From Agromyces sp. S2-1-8 (lineage in GTDB: Bacteria; Actinomycetota; Actinomycetes; Actinomycetales; Microbacteriaceae): DNA of 64,000 nt. Both the position numbers and the translations under genes were made by a program. The stretch's first letter is position 1, and each line of letters begins with the position of its first letter. Positions 46,981 to 55,485 of this stretch are shown here, in pieces. Below the pieces are notes generated by a model. That model made no database searches, had not been told where the DNA came from, and was given only the letters and a program-made list of their open reading frames with translations. The DNA is taken from contig NZ_JAJOLP010000001.1 of the NCBI RefSeq assembly GCF_021129215.1, positions 1,860,001 through 1,924,000 of the forward strand, written 5' to 3'.

Positions 46981-47197
46981 CGTGCGCCCATGGGGTTGAG
47001 CGGCCCTGTGGGTCGAGTCCGAGGCCTCCGCAGTACTGCTGCGTCGTGCGCCCATGGGGTTGAGCGGCCCTGTGGGTCGAGTCCGAGGCCTCCGCAGTAC
47101 TGCTGCTGCGTGTGCGCCCATGGGGTTGAGCGGCCCTGTGGGTCGAGTCCGAAGCCTCCGCAGTAATGCTGCTTCGTGCGCCCATAGGATTGAGCGC
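46981..47197. repeat. Tandem ~64-bp repeats ahead of metG, the last copy holding its promoter
   Basis: Three near-identical copies begin at 46981, 47045 and 47111 (periods 64 and 66). A fourth, shorter copy begins at 47175 and runs into the metG start. Each begins GTGCGCCCAT-GGGTTGAGC or, in the last, GCGCCCATAGGATTGAGC. Only the last copy has TAGGAT, the probable -10. The copies end in GCCTCCGCAGTA, which resembles metG codons GCCGAAGCCTCC, so the unit looks derived from the gene's own 5' region. Confidence 0.88.
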
Positions 47198-48757
47198 ATG
47201 GCCGAAGCCTCCTCGTTCTACATCACCACGCCCATTTTCTACGTGAACGACGTGCCCCACATCGGGCACGCGTACACCGAGGTCGCCGCCGACGTGCTCG
47301 CGCGCTGGCACCGGCAGGCGGGCGACGACACGTGGATGCTCACGGGCACCGACGAGCACGGCCAGAAGATCCTGCGCACCGCGACCGCGAACGGCGTCAC
47401 CCCGCAGGAGTGGGCCGACAAGCTCGTCGCCGACGCCTGGATCCCGCTGCTCGAGACGGTCGACATCGCGAACGACGACTTCATCCGCACGACCGACGCG
47501 CGCCACGAGGCGAACGTGCAGAAGTTCCTGCAGAAGCTCTACGACGACGGTCACATCTACACGGGCGAGTACGAGGGCTACTACTGCGTCGGCTGCGAGG
47601 AGTACAAGCAGGAGTCCGACCTCGTCGCGGGCACCGGCGAGTACGAGGGGCAGCAGGTCTGCGCCATCCATTCGAAGCCCGTCGAGCTGCTGCACGAGAA
47701 GAACTACTTCTTCCGCACCTCGGCGTTCGCCGAGCGGCTGCTCGCGCTCTACGAGGAGCGCCCCGACTTCGTGCAGCCCGAGTCGGCGCGCAACGAGGTG
47801 CTCGGCTGGGTGCGCTCGGGCCTCGCCGACCTCTCGATCTCGCGGTCGACGTTCGACTGGGGCGTCAAGGTGCCGTGGGACGAGACCCACGTCGTCTACG
47901 TCTGGTTCGACGCCCTGCTCAACTACATCACCGCCGTGGGCTACGGGCAGGACGATGACGAGTTCTCGCGGCGCTGGCCCGCGCAGCACATCGTCGGCAA
48001 GGACATCCTGCGCTTCCACGCCGTCATCTGGCCGGCGATGCTGATGGCCGCCGGCCTCGAGGTGCCGAAGGGCGTCTTCGGCCACGGCTGGCTGCTCGTC
48101 GGCGGCGAGAAGATGTCGAAGTCGAAGCTCACGGGCATCGCGCCCGAGCAGATCACGTCGACCTTCGGCTCCGATGCGTTCCGCTACTACTTCATGCGCG
48201 CGATCGCGTTCGGCCAGGACGGCTCGTTCTCCTGGGAGGACCTCGCCGCCCGCTACCAGGCCGAACTCGCGAACGGCTTCGGCAACCTCGCCTCGCGCGT
48301 CGTCGCGATGATCAACCGGTACTGCGACGGCGTCGTGCCTCGGCAGGGCGCGCTCGAGGCGGCCGACATCGAGATCGGTGCGGTCGAACGACGGGCGACG
48401 GATGCCTCGTGGCAGGCCATCGACCGCATCGCGATCCATGAGGCGATCGGTGCGGCGTGGGAGCTCGTCGACGCGCTCAACGGCTACCTCACGGCCGAGG
48501 AGCCCTGGGCGCTTGCGAAGGACCCCGAGCGGCGCGACCGGCTCGAGACCGTGCTCGCGACGGCATACCGCGGGCTCGGCACCCTCGCGGTGCTGCTCTC
48601 GCCGGTGCTGCCGAAGGCGACGGCGAAGCTGTGGACGGCGCTCGGCGCGCCCGGCACGGTGCAGGACGCGCGCGTCGACCTTGCGTACGAGGCGGAGCTC
48701 GGCGAACGCGTCGCCCCGCTCGAGGCGCTGTTCCCGCGGGTCGAGGTCGCGGAGTAG
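47198..48757 (+). CDS. metG: Methionyl-tRNA synthetase
   Basis: The 519-residue class I synthetase has HIGH at 21-24 (FYVNDVPHIGHAYTE) and KMSKS at 305-309. Paired cysteines in YYCVGCEEY (130, 133) with a later Cys155/His158 lie in the connective insertion. Its length fits the short MetG type without the C-terminal tRNA-binding domain. It charges tRNA(Met). The ATG at 47198 is 7 bp after TAGGAT (47185-47190). The frame is also open upstream through the repeats, but these residues are not conserved and I exclude them. tatD and rsmA follow. Confidence 0.95.
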   Translation: MAEASSFYITTPIFYVNDVPHIGHAYTEVAADVLARWHRQAGDDTWMLTGTDEHGQKILRTATANGVTPQEWADKLVADAWIPLLETVDIANDDFIRTTDARHEANVQKFLQKLYDDGHIYTGEYEGYYCVGCEEYKQESDLVAGTGEYEGQQVCAIHSKPVELLHEKNYFFRTSAFAERLLALYEERPDFVQPESARNEVLGWVRSGLADLSISRSTFDWGVKVPWDETHVVYVWFDALLNYITAVGYGQDDDEFSRRWPAQHIVGKDILRFHAVIWPAMLMAAGLEVPKGVFGHGWLLVGGEKMSKSKLTGIAPEQITSTFGSDAFRYYFMRAIAFGQDGSFSWEDLAARYQAELANGFGNLASRVVAMINRYCDGVVPRQGALEAADIEIGAVERRATDASWQAIDRIAIHEAIGAAWELVDALNGYLTAEEPWALAKDPERRDRLETVLATAYRGLGTLAVLLSPVLPKATAKLWTALGAPGTVQDARVDLAYEAELGERVAPLEALFPRVEVAE

Positions 48758-48761
48758 GTCG

Positions 48762-49658
48762 GTGCCGCCCTCGAAGACGTCCGGTCAGGGCTACCCGCCG
48801 CTGCCCGAGCCGCTGCCCGTCGCGGTCTATGACAACCACACGCACCTCGAACCGAGCGACGACGCACCGCCCGGGCGTCCCGAGACGCTGCTCGACGTGC
48901 ATGAGCACCTCGAGCGGGCCGCAGCGGTCGGCGTCGCCGGGGCCGTGCAGGTCGGCACCGATGTGGCGACGAGCCGCTGGTCGGCCGCGGCCGCCGCGCG
49001 CGAAGCGCGGCTCCTCGCCGCGGTGGCGCTGCACCCCAACGAGGCGCCCGAGCTCGAGGCATCCGGAACGCTCGACGACGCCCTCGCCGTGATCGACGAG
49101 CTGGCGGCGGAGCCGCGAGTGCGGGCCGTCGGCGAGACGGGACTCGACTTCTTCCGCACCGGCGACGAGGGGCGGCCGGCGCAGTTCCGCTCGTTCGAGG
49201 CGCACATCGACATCGCGAAGCGGCACGGCATCGCGCTGCAGATCCACGATCGAGACGCGCATGACGAGGTCGTCGCAACGCTGCGCCGGGTCGGCGCTCC
49301 CGAGCGCACCGTCTTCCACTGCTTCTCGGGCGGCGAGGAGCTCGCCGGCCTCGCGGCCGACGAGGGCTGGTACTGCTCGTTCGCGGGCAACGTGACGTTC
49401 AAGAACGCCGAGAACCTGCGCGACGCGCTGCGTGCGGTGCCCCGCGACCGCATCCTCGTCGAGACCGACGCGCCCTACCTCACCCCGGTGCCGCTGCGCG
49501 GCCGGCCGAACGCCCCCTATCTCGTGCCGCACACGGTGCGGTTCATGGCCGAGACCCTCGGGGCCCCGCTCGACGAGTTCTGCGCGCAGCTCGCGGCGAA
49601 CACGGTCGCGGTGTACGGCTCGTGGGAGGATGAGCGGCATGCACCGCCACGAGGCTGA
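48762..49658 (+). CDS. tatD: TatD family metal-dependent DNase
   Basis: The 298-residue TIM-barrel hydrolase has the metal motif DNHTHLE (His26, His28), the Glu in GETGLDFF, His in LQIHDRDAHDE, HCFSGG, and ETDAPYLTPVPLRG near the C-terminus. All are TatD hallmarks. It acts as a 3'-5' exonuclease or repair nuclease. The start is GTG 48762 with GGAG overlapping the metG stop, 4 bp away. It is a step in the conserved metG-tatD-rsmA-ispE gene order. Confidence 0.9.
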   Translation: MPPSKTSGQGYPPLPEPLPVAVYDNHTHLEPSDDAPPGRPETLLDVHEHLERAAAVGVAGAVQVGTDVATSRWSAAAAAREARLLAAVALHPNEAPELEASGTLDDALAVIDELAAEPRVRAVGETGLDFFRTGDEGRPAQFRSFEAHIDIAKRHGIALQIHDRDAHDEVVATLRRVGAPERTVFHCFSGGEELAGLAADEGWYCSFAGNVTFKNAENLRDALRAVPRDRILVETDAPYLTPVPLRGRPNAPYLVPHTVRFMAETLGAPLDEFCAQLAANTVAVYGSWEDERHAPPRG

Positions 49659-50526
49659 GCCCGCCGACGGCGCCGAGGCCGCGACGCCGCGCCTGCTCGG
49701 CCCGGCCGAGATCCGCGACCTCGCCGAGCTCCTCGACGTCACGCCCACGAAGAAGCTCGGGCAGAACTTCGTCCACGACGCGAACACGGTGCGCCGCATC
49801 GTGCAGACCGCCGGCGTGCAGCGCGGCGAGACCGTGCTCGAGATCGGGCCCGGGCTCGGCTCGCTCACGCTGGGCCTCCTCGAGGCCGGCGCCGAGGTCG
49901 TCGCCGTCGAGATCGACGGGCGCCTCGCCGAGCAATTGCCGCACACCGTCGCGATCATGCAGCCGGGCACCTCGCTCACCGTCGTGCACCAAGACGCGCT
50001 CAAGGTCGTCGAACTGCCGGCCGACCCGGTGCGACTCGTCGCGAACCTGCCCTACAACGTCTCGGTGCCGGTGCTGCTGCACCTGCTCGAGCACTTCCCG
50101 TCGCTCGTGTCGGGCATCGTCATGGTGCAGGCCGAGGTCGGTCACCGGCTCGCGGCCGAGCCCGGGTCGAAGGTCTACGGCGCGCCGAGCGTCAAGGCCG
50201 CCTGGTACGGGCGCTGGCGAACGGCCGGCCAGGTGTCGCGCATGGTGTTCTGGCCCGTGCCGAACGTCGATTCGGTGCTCGTGGGCTTCGAGCGCGCCGA
50301 GCAACCGGGCACCGAGGTCGAGCGTGTCGCGACGTTCGCACTCGTCGACGCCGCCTTCCAGCAGCGGCGCAAGATGCTGCGTCAGTCGCTCTCCGGCGTG
50401 CTCGGCGGCAGCTCGTCCGCCGCGGCCGAGGTGCTGACGGCGGCCGGCGTCGACCCGCAGGCGCGCGGCGAGCAGTTGAACGTCGACGACTTCCTGCGCG
50501 TCGCGCGCACCGCGGCATCCGCCTGA
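49639..50526 (+). CDS. rsmA: 16S rRNA (adenine(1518)-N6/adenine(1519)-N6)-dimethyltransferase
   Basis: The 295-residue protein has KKLGQNFVHD, the SAM motif EIGPGLGSLTLGLLE, and NLPYNVSVPVLLHLL (the catalytic NLPY). That is the full set for RsmA/KsgA, which dimethylates two adjacent adenines near the 3' end of 16S rRNA. ATG 49639 has GGGAGG 9 bp upstream; the ATG at 49630 touches that sequence and is less likely. It overlaps the 3' end of tatD by 20 bp. Confidence 0.93.
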   Translation: MHRHEAEPADGAEAATPRLLGPAEIRDLAELLDVTPTKKLGQNFVHDANTVRRIVQTAGVQRGETVLEIGPGLGSLTLGLLEAGAEVVAVEIDGRLAEQLPHTVAIMQPGTSLTVVHQDALKVVELPADPVRLVANLPYNVSVPVLLHLLEHFPSLVSGIVMVQAEVGHRLAAEPGSKVYGAPSVKAAWYGRWRTAGQVSRMVFWPVPNVDSVLVGFERAEQPGTEVERVATFALVDAAFQQRRKMLRQSLSGVLGGSSSAAAEVLTAAGVDPQARGEQLNVDDFLRVARTAASA

Positions 50527-50727
50527 CGTCTCGGCGACCGCGTCGGGTCTCGACGTGGCGGCGCCGTCCGCACGCGCGGCCGCGCGCCCCGGCGGGATGT
50601 CGGAGATTCCGGGCGCAAGCGGGCGCCGAGCGGCGTATCGCACGGTTCTTCCGACACGCCTGCCGTCGGCCGGGTTGGGGTGAGCGCGACGCGGACGGGT
50701 GACGCAGACGGCCGTTATTCTCGTCGC

Positions 50728-51270
50728 ATGGCGAAGACGACGGTGGGGGCGAACGCCGATGGCGTCGGCGACGACGCGGTGGGCGCGGCGACGGGGCGGC
50801 CGCGAGAGGAGTGGTTCGCGCTGCTCGACGAGGCGGGCGCCGAACAGTTGACGCACCAGCAGATCGCGACCCGGTTGGCCAACGTGCACGGGGTCGACGC
50901 CTGGTGGGCGCAGAACGTGACCGTGGCCTACGAGCAGGCCCGCGGCATCCGCCGTCCAGGGCAACGGCAGGACGGCACCTACGAGGCGAGCGTCACCCGC
51001 ACCGTCGACCTCGAGAAGGCCGACGGTCTGCGTGCGCTCGCGACGCTCGTCGAACGCGAGCTGGGGGTGGCCCCGCTCGCGCTCAACCTCGGTGCGAAGC
51101 ATCCCACCGCCCGTTTCCCGCTCGAGAGCGGCGAGTTCGTGCTCGCCTCGGCGAGCGAGCGCGCCGGCGGACGCAGCTCGTTCGGCCTCACCTGGGGTCG
51201 CATGCCCGACGACGAGCGCCTCGCGGACGTGAAGTCGCGCATGCGGGCGTGGCTCGCCGAGGTCGGCTGA
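50728..51270 (+). CDS. DUF4287 domain protein
   Basis: The 180-residue protein contains a DUF4287-like segment (GRPREEWFALLDEAGAEQLTHQQIATRLANVHGVDAWWAQNVTVAYEQARGIR, about residues 20-75). An SRPBCC-like or YdhG-like C-terminal part follows, ending LTWGRMPDDERLADVKSRMRAWLAEV. The function is unknown. ATG 50728 lies 6 bp after TATTCT (50716-50721), a leaderless arrangement. The 200-bp gap before it holds an imperfect inverted pair (TGTCGGA near 50600 and TCCGACA near 50650) of unclear meaning. Confidence 0.78.
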   Translation: MAKTTVGANADGVGDDAVGAATGRPREEWFALLDEAGAEQLTHQQIATRLANVHGVDAWWAQNVTVAYEQARGIRRPGQRQDGTYEASVTRTVDLEKADGLRALATLVERELGVAPLALNLGAKHPTARFPLESGEFVLASASERAGGRSSFGLTWGRMPDDERLADVKSRMRAWLAEVG

Positions 51271-51319
51271 GCGCGGCGCGCGCGGTCGGCGCCCGGACGC
51301 CGTCGGGTAGCGTGGGGGC

Positions 51320-52252
51320 ATGACGATCGCCTGGGCCGACGAGGCAGTGCACGTTCGGGCGCCCGGCAAGATCAATCTGTTCATGCGCGTCGGCGCGGTG
51401 CAGTCCGACGGCTACCACGATGTCGCGACCGCGTACCAGGCCGTCTCGCTCTACGAGGACGTGCGCGCCTGGCCCGACGACGAGTTCAGCGTCGCGTTCG
51501 GCGGCTCGATCGACGTCTCCGGCCTCCCGACCGACGGCTCGAACCTCGCGATCAAGGCGGCGAAGCTGCTGGCGCGCACCGTCGGCGTGCCGGGCGGCGT
51601 GCGGCTCGAGATCGAGAAGCACGTGCCGATCGCCGGCGGCATGGGCGGCGGCAGCGCCGACGCGGCGGCGACCCTCGTCGCGTGCGACGCCCTCTGGGGC
51701 ACAGGCCTCACCAAGGAGGAACTGCACGCGCTCGCGGCCAAGCTCGGCGCCGACGTGCCGTTCGCCCTCTCCGGCGGCACGGCCATCGGCACCGGCCGCG
51801 GCGACCGGCTGAGCCCGGCGCTCGCGACCGGTTCGTTCCACTGGGTCCTCGCGGTCGCCGAGTTCGGCCTCTCGACGCCGGGGGTCTACCGCGAACTCGA
51901 CCGCCGGCGCGAGGCGCACCCCGAGACCGACCCGGGCGACGTGACCCCCGCCGTCGACGCGGAGGTGCTGCACGCACTGCGAGCAGGCGACGCGCGCATG
52001 CTCGCCGACGCGCTGCACAACGACCTGCAGGCGGCGGCGCTCGGGCTGGCGCCCGGGCTCGGCGGCATCCTCGAGCTCGGCGAGGCGCACGGAGCGCTGG
52101 CCGGGATCGTCTCCGGATCCGGCCCGACGGTGGCGTTCCTCGTCGAGGACGCCGATTCGGCGATCGAGCTGCAGGTCGCGCTGTCGGCCGCGCGGCTCAA
52201 CGCCGTGCACGTGCACGGCGCCGTGCACGGCGCGCGCCTGGTCGCCGGGTAG
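51320..52252 (+). CDS. ispE: 4-diphosphocytidyl-2-C-methyl-D-erythritol kinase
   Basis: The 310-residue GHMP kinase has [14 protein letters not shown] near the N-terminus, the ATP loop [17 protein letters not shown] and the late GSGPTVAFL. It phosphorylates CDP-methylerythritol in the non-mevalonate isoprenoid pathway. ATG 51320 lies 6 bp after TAGCGT (51308-51313). An inverted repeat follows 10 bp after the stop. Confidence 0.94.
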   Translation: MTIAWADEAVHVRAPGKINLFMRVGAVQSDGYHDVATAYQAVSLYEDVRAWPDDEFSVAFGGSIDVSGLPTDGSNLAIKAAKLLARTVGVPGGVRLEIEKHVPIAGGMGGGSADAAATLVACDALWGTGLTKEELHALAAKLGADVPFALSGGTAIGTGRGDRLSPALATGSFHWVLAVAEFGLSTPGVYRELDRRREAHPETDPGDVTPAVDAEVLHALRAGDARMLADALHNDLQAAALGLAPGLGGILELGEAHGALAGIVSGSGPTVAFLVEDADSAIELQVALSAARLNAVHVHGAVHGARLVAG

Positions 52253-52262
52253 GGAACCGGAT

Positions 52263-52278
52263 CGGGACCGTGGTCCCG
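52263..52278 (+). terminator. Short hairpin after ispE
   Basis: CGGGACC and GGTCCCG face each other across GT, 10 bp after the ispE stop. The loop is too small for the full stem, so perhaps only five or six pairs form. It is a weak candidate terminator. Confidence 0.3.
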
Positions 52279-52401
52279 GTGCGCTCATCTCGAGACGGCG
52301 CCCGGGCGCCGGTTCGACCCGCCGCCCGCGTCGCCACTGCGCCGACCGCGGAGACGTCGTGCGTCGCTGCCCGAGCGACGGGCGGCTAGGCTCGTTCGGT
52401 C

Positions 52402-54264
52402 ATGGCACACCTCCTCGGCGCCGAGCGCCTGCATCTCGAGTTCCCGACGCGTACCGTCTTCGACGAGGTGACCCTCGGCATCGACGAGGGCGACCGCATC
52501 GGCATCGTCGGCCGCAACGGCGACGGCAAGTCGACGCTCCTGAAGCTGCTCGCCGGGCGCCTCGAACCCGACGGCGGCCGCGTCACCCAGCGGCGCGGCC
52601 TGCGCATCGGCATGCTCGACCAGGCCGACATCGTCGACCCGGGCAAGACCGTGGCCGAGGCAGTCGTCGGCGGCATCGACGAGCACGTGTGGGCCGGCGA
52701 CGCGAAGGTGCGCGACGTCATCTCGGGCCTGCTCGCGGATGTCCCGTGGCAGGCGCCCATCGCAAGCCTCTCGGGCGGGCAGCGGCGCAGGGTCGGGCTC
52801 GCGGCGCTCCTCGTGGGCGACTGGGACGTGCTGTTCCTCGACGAGCCGACGAACCACCTCGACGTCGAGGGCATCGCCTGGCTCGCACGCCACCTGAAGC
52901 AGCGCTGGACGGCGACCGCCGGAGCGGTCGTCGTCGTGACCCACGACCGCTGGTTCCTCGACGAGGTCTGCACCGCGACCTGGGAGGTGCACGACGGCAT
53001 CGTCGAGCCCTTCGAGGGCGGGTACGCCGCGTACATCCTGCAGCGGGTCGAGCGCGACCGGATGGCCGCGGCGAGCGAGGCGAAGCGCCAGAACCTCATG
53101 CGCAAGGAGCTCGCGTGGCTGCGCCGCGGCGCTCCTGCCCGCACCTCGAAGCCGAAGTTCCGGATCGAGGCGGCGAACCAGCTCATCGAGAACGAGCCGC
53201 CCGTGCGCGACACCGTCGAGCTCAGCCGGCTCGCGGTCTCGCGGCTCGGCAAGGACGTGGTCGACCTGCTCGACGCGACGGTCGAGTACCCCGGACTCGA
53301 CGGGGCGCCGCGCACGGTGCTCCGCGATGTCGAGTGGCGGATCGCGCCGGGGGAACGCACCGGCATCCTCGGCGTCAACGGCGCCGGCAAGTCGACGCTG
53401 CTCGGCCTGGTCACCGGCGCGGTGACGCCGACCTCGGGCCGCGTCAAGCGCGGCAAGACGGTCAAGATCGCGACGCTCAGCCAGGAACTCGCCGAACTCG
53501 CCGAGTGGGGCGACGAACGCGTGTCGGCGGTCGTGGCCGAGCAACGGGCGAGCTACACGATCGGACAGGGCTCGAAGGCCGTCGAGCTCACGCCCGGGCA
53601 GCTGCTCGAGCGCCTCGGGTTCTCGAGCCAGCAGCTGTCGACCCCGGTGAAGAACCTCTCGGGCGGGCAGAAGCGGCGGCTCCAGCTGTTGCTGATCCTG
53701 CTGCAGGAACCCAACGTGCTCATCCTCGACGAGCCCACCAACGACCTCGACACCGACATGCTCGCTGCCATCGAGGACCTGCTCGACTCCTGGCCGGGCA
53801 CGCTGCTCGTGGTCTCCCACGACCGCTACCTCATCGAGCGCGTCACCGACCGGCAGCTCGCGGTGATCGACGGTCACCTGCGCGACCTGCCGCGCGGAGT
53901 TGAGCAGTACCTGGAGCTGCGCAAGACGGCGGATGCCTCGCGGCCGACGCCGTCCGCATCCGAGCGCCGAGGTTACGAGGCGCACGCTTCGCAACCGGCC
54001 CAGCCGGTCGCGACGGGATCCGGGAGCGCGCCCTCCCTGGCCGGCGCCGATCGCCGGGCCGCCGAGAAGGAGCTCGCCTCGATCGACCGTCGGCTCGAGA
54101 AGCTGCAGGGCGAGATCGCCCGGCATCACGAGCAACTCGCCCGTCACGACCAGTCCGACTACGTGGGGCTCGGCGCGCTCGGCGACGAGCTGCGCGAGCT
54201 CGAGGCATCCGTGGCCGATCTCGAGACGCGTTGGCTCGAAGTATCTGAGCTGCTCGAGGGGTGA
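52402..54264 (+). CDS. ABC-F family ATP-binding protein (Uup/EttA-like)
   Basis: The 620-residue soluble protein has two ABC ATPase domains and no membrane helices. Domain 1 has GRNGDGKST and LSGGQRRRVGLAALL with FLDEPTNHLD. Domain 2 has GVNGAGKST and LSGGQKRRLQLLLILL with ILDEPTNDLD. The linker is charged, and the C-terminus is a coiled coil (about residues 555-615) as in Uup. ABC-F proteins act on the ribosome E-site. Antibiotic-resistance members cannot be told from housekeeping ones here. ATG 52402 lies 9 bp after TAGGCT (52387-52392). Confidence 0.9.
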   Translation: MAHLLGAERLHLEFPTRTVFDEVTLGIDEGDRIGIVGRNGDGKSTLLKLLAGRLEPDGGRVTQRRGLRIGMLDQADIVDPGKTVAEAVVGGIDEHVWAGDAKVRDVISGLLADVPWQAPIASLSGGQRRRVGLAALLVGDWDVLFLDEPTNHLDVEGIAWLARHLKQRWTATAGAVVVVTHDRWFLDEVCTATWEVHDGIVEPFEGGYAAYILQRVERDRMAAASEAKRQNLMRKELAWLRRGAPARTSKPKFRIEAANQLIENEPPVRDTVELSRLAVSRLGKDVVDLLDATVEYPGLDGAPRTVLRDVEWRIAPGERTGILGVNGAGKSTLLGLVTGAVTPTSGRVKRGKTVKIATLSQELAELAEWGDERVSAVVAEQRASYTIGQGSKAVELTPGQLLERLGFSSQQLSTPVKNLSGGQKRRLQLLLILLQEPNVLILDEPTNDLDTDMLAAIEDLLDSWPGTLLVVSHDRYLIERVTDRQLAVIDGHLRDLPRGVEQYLELRKTADASRPTPSASERRGYEAHASQPAQPVATGSGSAPSLAGADRRAAEKELASIDRRLEKLQGEIARHHEQLARHDQSDYVGLGALGDELRELEASVADLETRWLEVSELLEG

Positions 54265-54307
54265 CGTCGCAGAAGCTGTGACGCAGTGTGACCATGTGGT
54301 CAACAGG

Positions 54308-54322
54308 GCGAAGATGCTTCGC
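54308..54322. promoter_or_regulatory. Inverted repeat just ahead of the probable metQ -10
   Basis: GCGAAG and CTTCGC flank ATG, and TAACGT (54324-54329) follows at once. Such placement inside a promoter fits a repressor site. No riboswitch consensus was recognised in the 120-bp leader that follows. Confidence 0.35.
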
Positions 54323-54447
54323 CTAACGTGGAGATGCGCCCGCGTTCGCGGCATCGAAGCCCCCACCGACATCCTCCGTGGCGGAGCCATGCCGGCACCC
54401 AGCCGATCAGGCCCTCGTTCGCGTGCGCCCACCGAGAGAGGAACCCC

Positions 54448-55356
54448 ATGTCACGCCGTACCCGCATCACCTCAGTCATCGCCGCGCTCGCCGCGGTGCC
54501 CCTCGTCGCCACGCTCGCGGCCTGCGCCTCGAACGGCGCCGCCGGTGCCGAGGCCGGCTCCGACGACGTCGTGAAGATCGGCGTGGTCGGCGCGGGCGAC
54601 CCCCAGTGGGACGCGTTCGAGAAGGCCGCGGCCGACGAGGGCATCACGATCGAGATCGTGAACTTCACCGACTACGCGCAGCCGAACCCCGCGACGACCG
54701 AGGGCGAGCTCGACCTCAACCAGTTCCAGCACATCGTCTACCTCGCCGACTACAACGTGTCGGCCGGTGAGGACCTGGCACCGATCGGCGCGACGGCGAT
54801 CTACCCGCTCGGCCTCTACTCGACGAAATACGAGTCGGTCGACGACATCGAGAAGGGCGAGACCGTCGCCGTGCCGAACGACGAGTCGAACCAGGCCCGC
54901 GCGCTGCTCGTGCTGCAGTCGGCCGGCCTCGTCGAGCTGAAGAGCGGCGGCACGATCTTCAGCGATCTCGCCGACATCGACGAGGCGAAGTCGAAGGTGA
55001 AGGTCACCGCGCTCGACGCGGCCCTCACCCCGACCTCGCTGCCCGACGTGGCCGCCGCCGTCATCAACAACGACTTCGTCGAGGACGCCGGGCTGAAGTT
55101 CGAGGACGCGATCGCGAAGGACGACCCGACCGACCCGAACGCGCTGCCCTACGTCAACATCTTCGCGACCCGCGCCGAGGACAAGGACAACGCGACGTAC
55201 AAGAAGCTCGTCGAGATCTTCCAGACCGACCCCGACGTGCAGGCCGGCCTCATCGAGGCCTCGGGCGGCACGGGTGTGCCGGCGACCACTCCGGTCGCCG
55301 ACCTCGAGGACTCGCTCGCGAAGGTCCAGGCCGACACCGAGGCGCACTCGGGCTGA
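54448..55356 (+). CDS. metQ: Methionine ABC transporter, substrate-binding lipoprotein
   Basis: The 302-residue precursor has a signal peptide ending in lipobox LAAC (Cys26). The mature part is a MetQ/NlpA-family fold: VVKIGVVGAGDPQWDAFEKAAADEGI, ELDLNQFQHIVYL and the late TTPVADLEDSL. It captures methionine outside the membrane. ATG 54448 has GAGAGAGGA upstream. metN and metI follow after a gap that holds an 8-bp repeat and a strong hairpin, which could set the receptor at higher level than the pump. Confidence 0.92.
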   Translation: MSRRTRITSVIAALAAVPLVATLAACASNGAAGAEAGSDDVVKIGVVGAGDPQWDAFEKAAADEGITIEIVNFTDYAQPNPATTEGELDLNQFQHIVYLADYNVSAGEDLAPIGATAIYPLGLYSTKYESVDDIEKGETVAVPNDESNQARALLVLQSAGLVELKSGGTIFSDLADIDEAKSKVKVTALDAALTPTSLPDVAAAVINNDFVEDAGLKFEDAIAKDDPTDPNALPYVNIFATRAEDKDNATYKKLVEIFQTDPDVQAGLIEASGGTGVPATTPVADLEDSLAKVQADTEAHSG

Positions 55357-55386
55357 TCGTCTGCTCGTCTGCTCGTCTGCTCGTCT
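55357..55386. repeat. Short tandem repeat TCGTCTGC, 3.75 copies
   Basis: The 8-bp unit starts on the base after the metQ stop codon (55354-55356) and runs to 55386. Such a repeat may vary in copy number by slippage. It is noncoding. Confidence 0.85.
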
Positions 55387-55406
55387 CCCGACGGGGACGA
55401 CGATCG

Positions 55407-55447
55407 CCGCGGGCGGTGGGCGCCGAATCAGTGCCCACCGCCTGCGG
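55407..55447 (+). terminator. Intra-operon hairpin between metQ and metN
   Basis: CCGCGGGCGGTGGGC (55407-55421) pairs with GCCCACCGCCTGCGG (55433-55447): 15 pairs with one G-T wobble and an 11-nt loop. It lies between metQ and metN, upstream of the metN ribosome binding site, so it could terminate part of the transcription or protect the metQ message. Confidence 0.6.
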
Positions 55448-55485
55448 CGTTCCATGCGGGCCACAAGCCCAGGAGGAGAACCACC

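Noticed and set aside
47054-47197. N-terminal extension of MetG through the repeats
   Set aside because: The frame is open but encodes repeated MGLSGPVGRVR-type peptides foreign to the family, and HIGH is at the usual distance from the ATG at 47198.
50590-50670. Inverted TGTCGGA / TCCGACA pair as a hairpin element
   Set aside because: Only seven bases pair across about 45 bases and the arms diverge at once; it could be chance.
54324-54447. SAM riboswitch ahead of metQ
   Set aside because: The 120-bp leader shows none of the conserved core sequences of SAM-I, SAM-II or SAM-IV that I can recall; an unusual class cannot be excluded.
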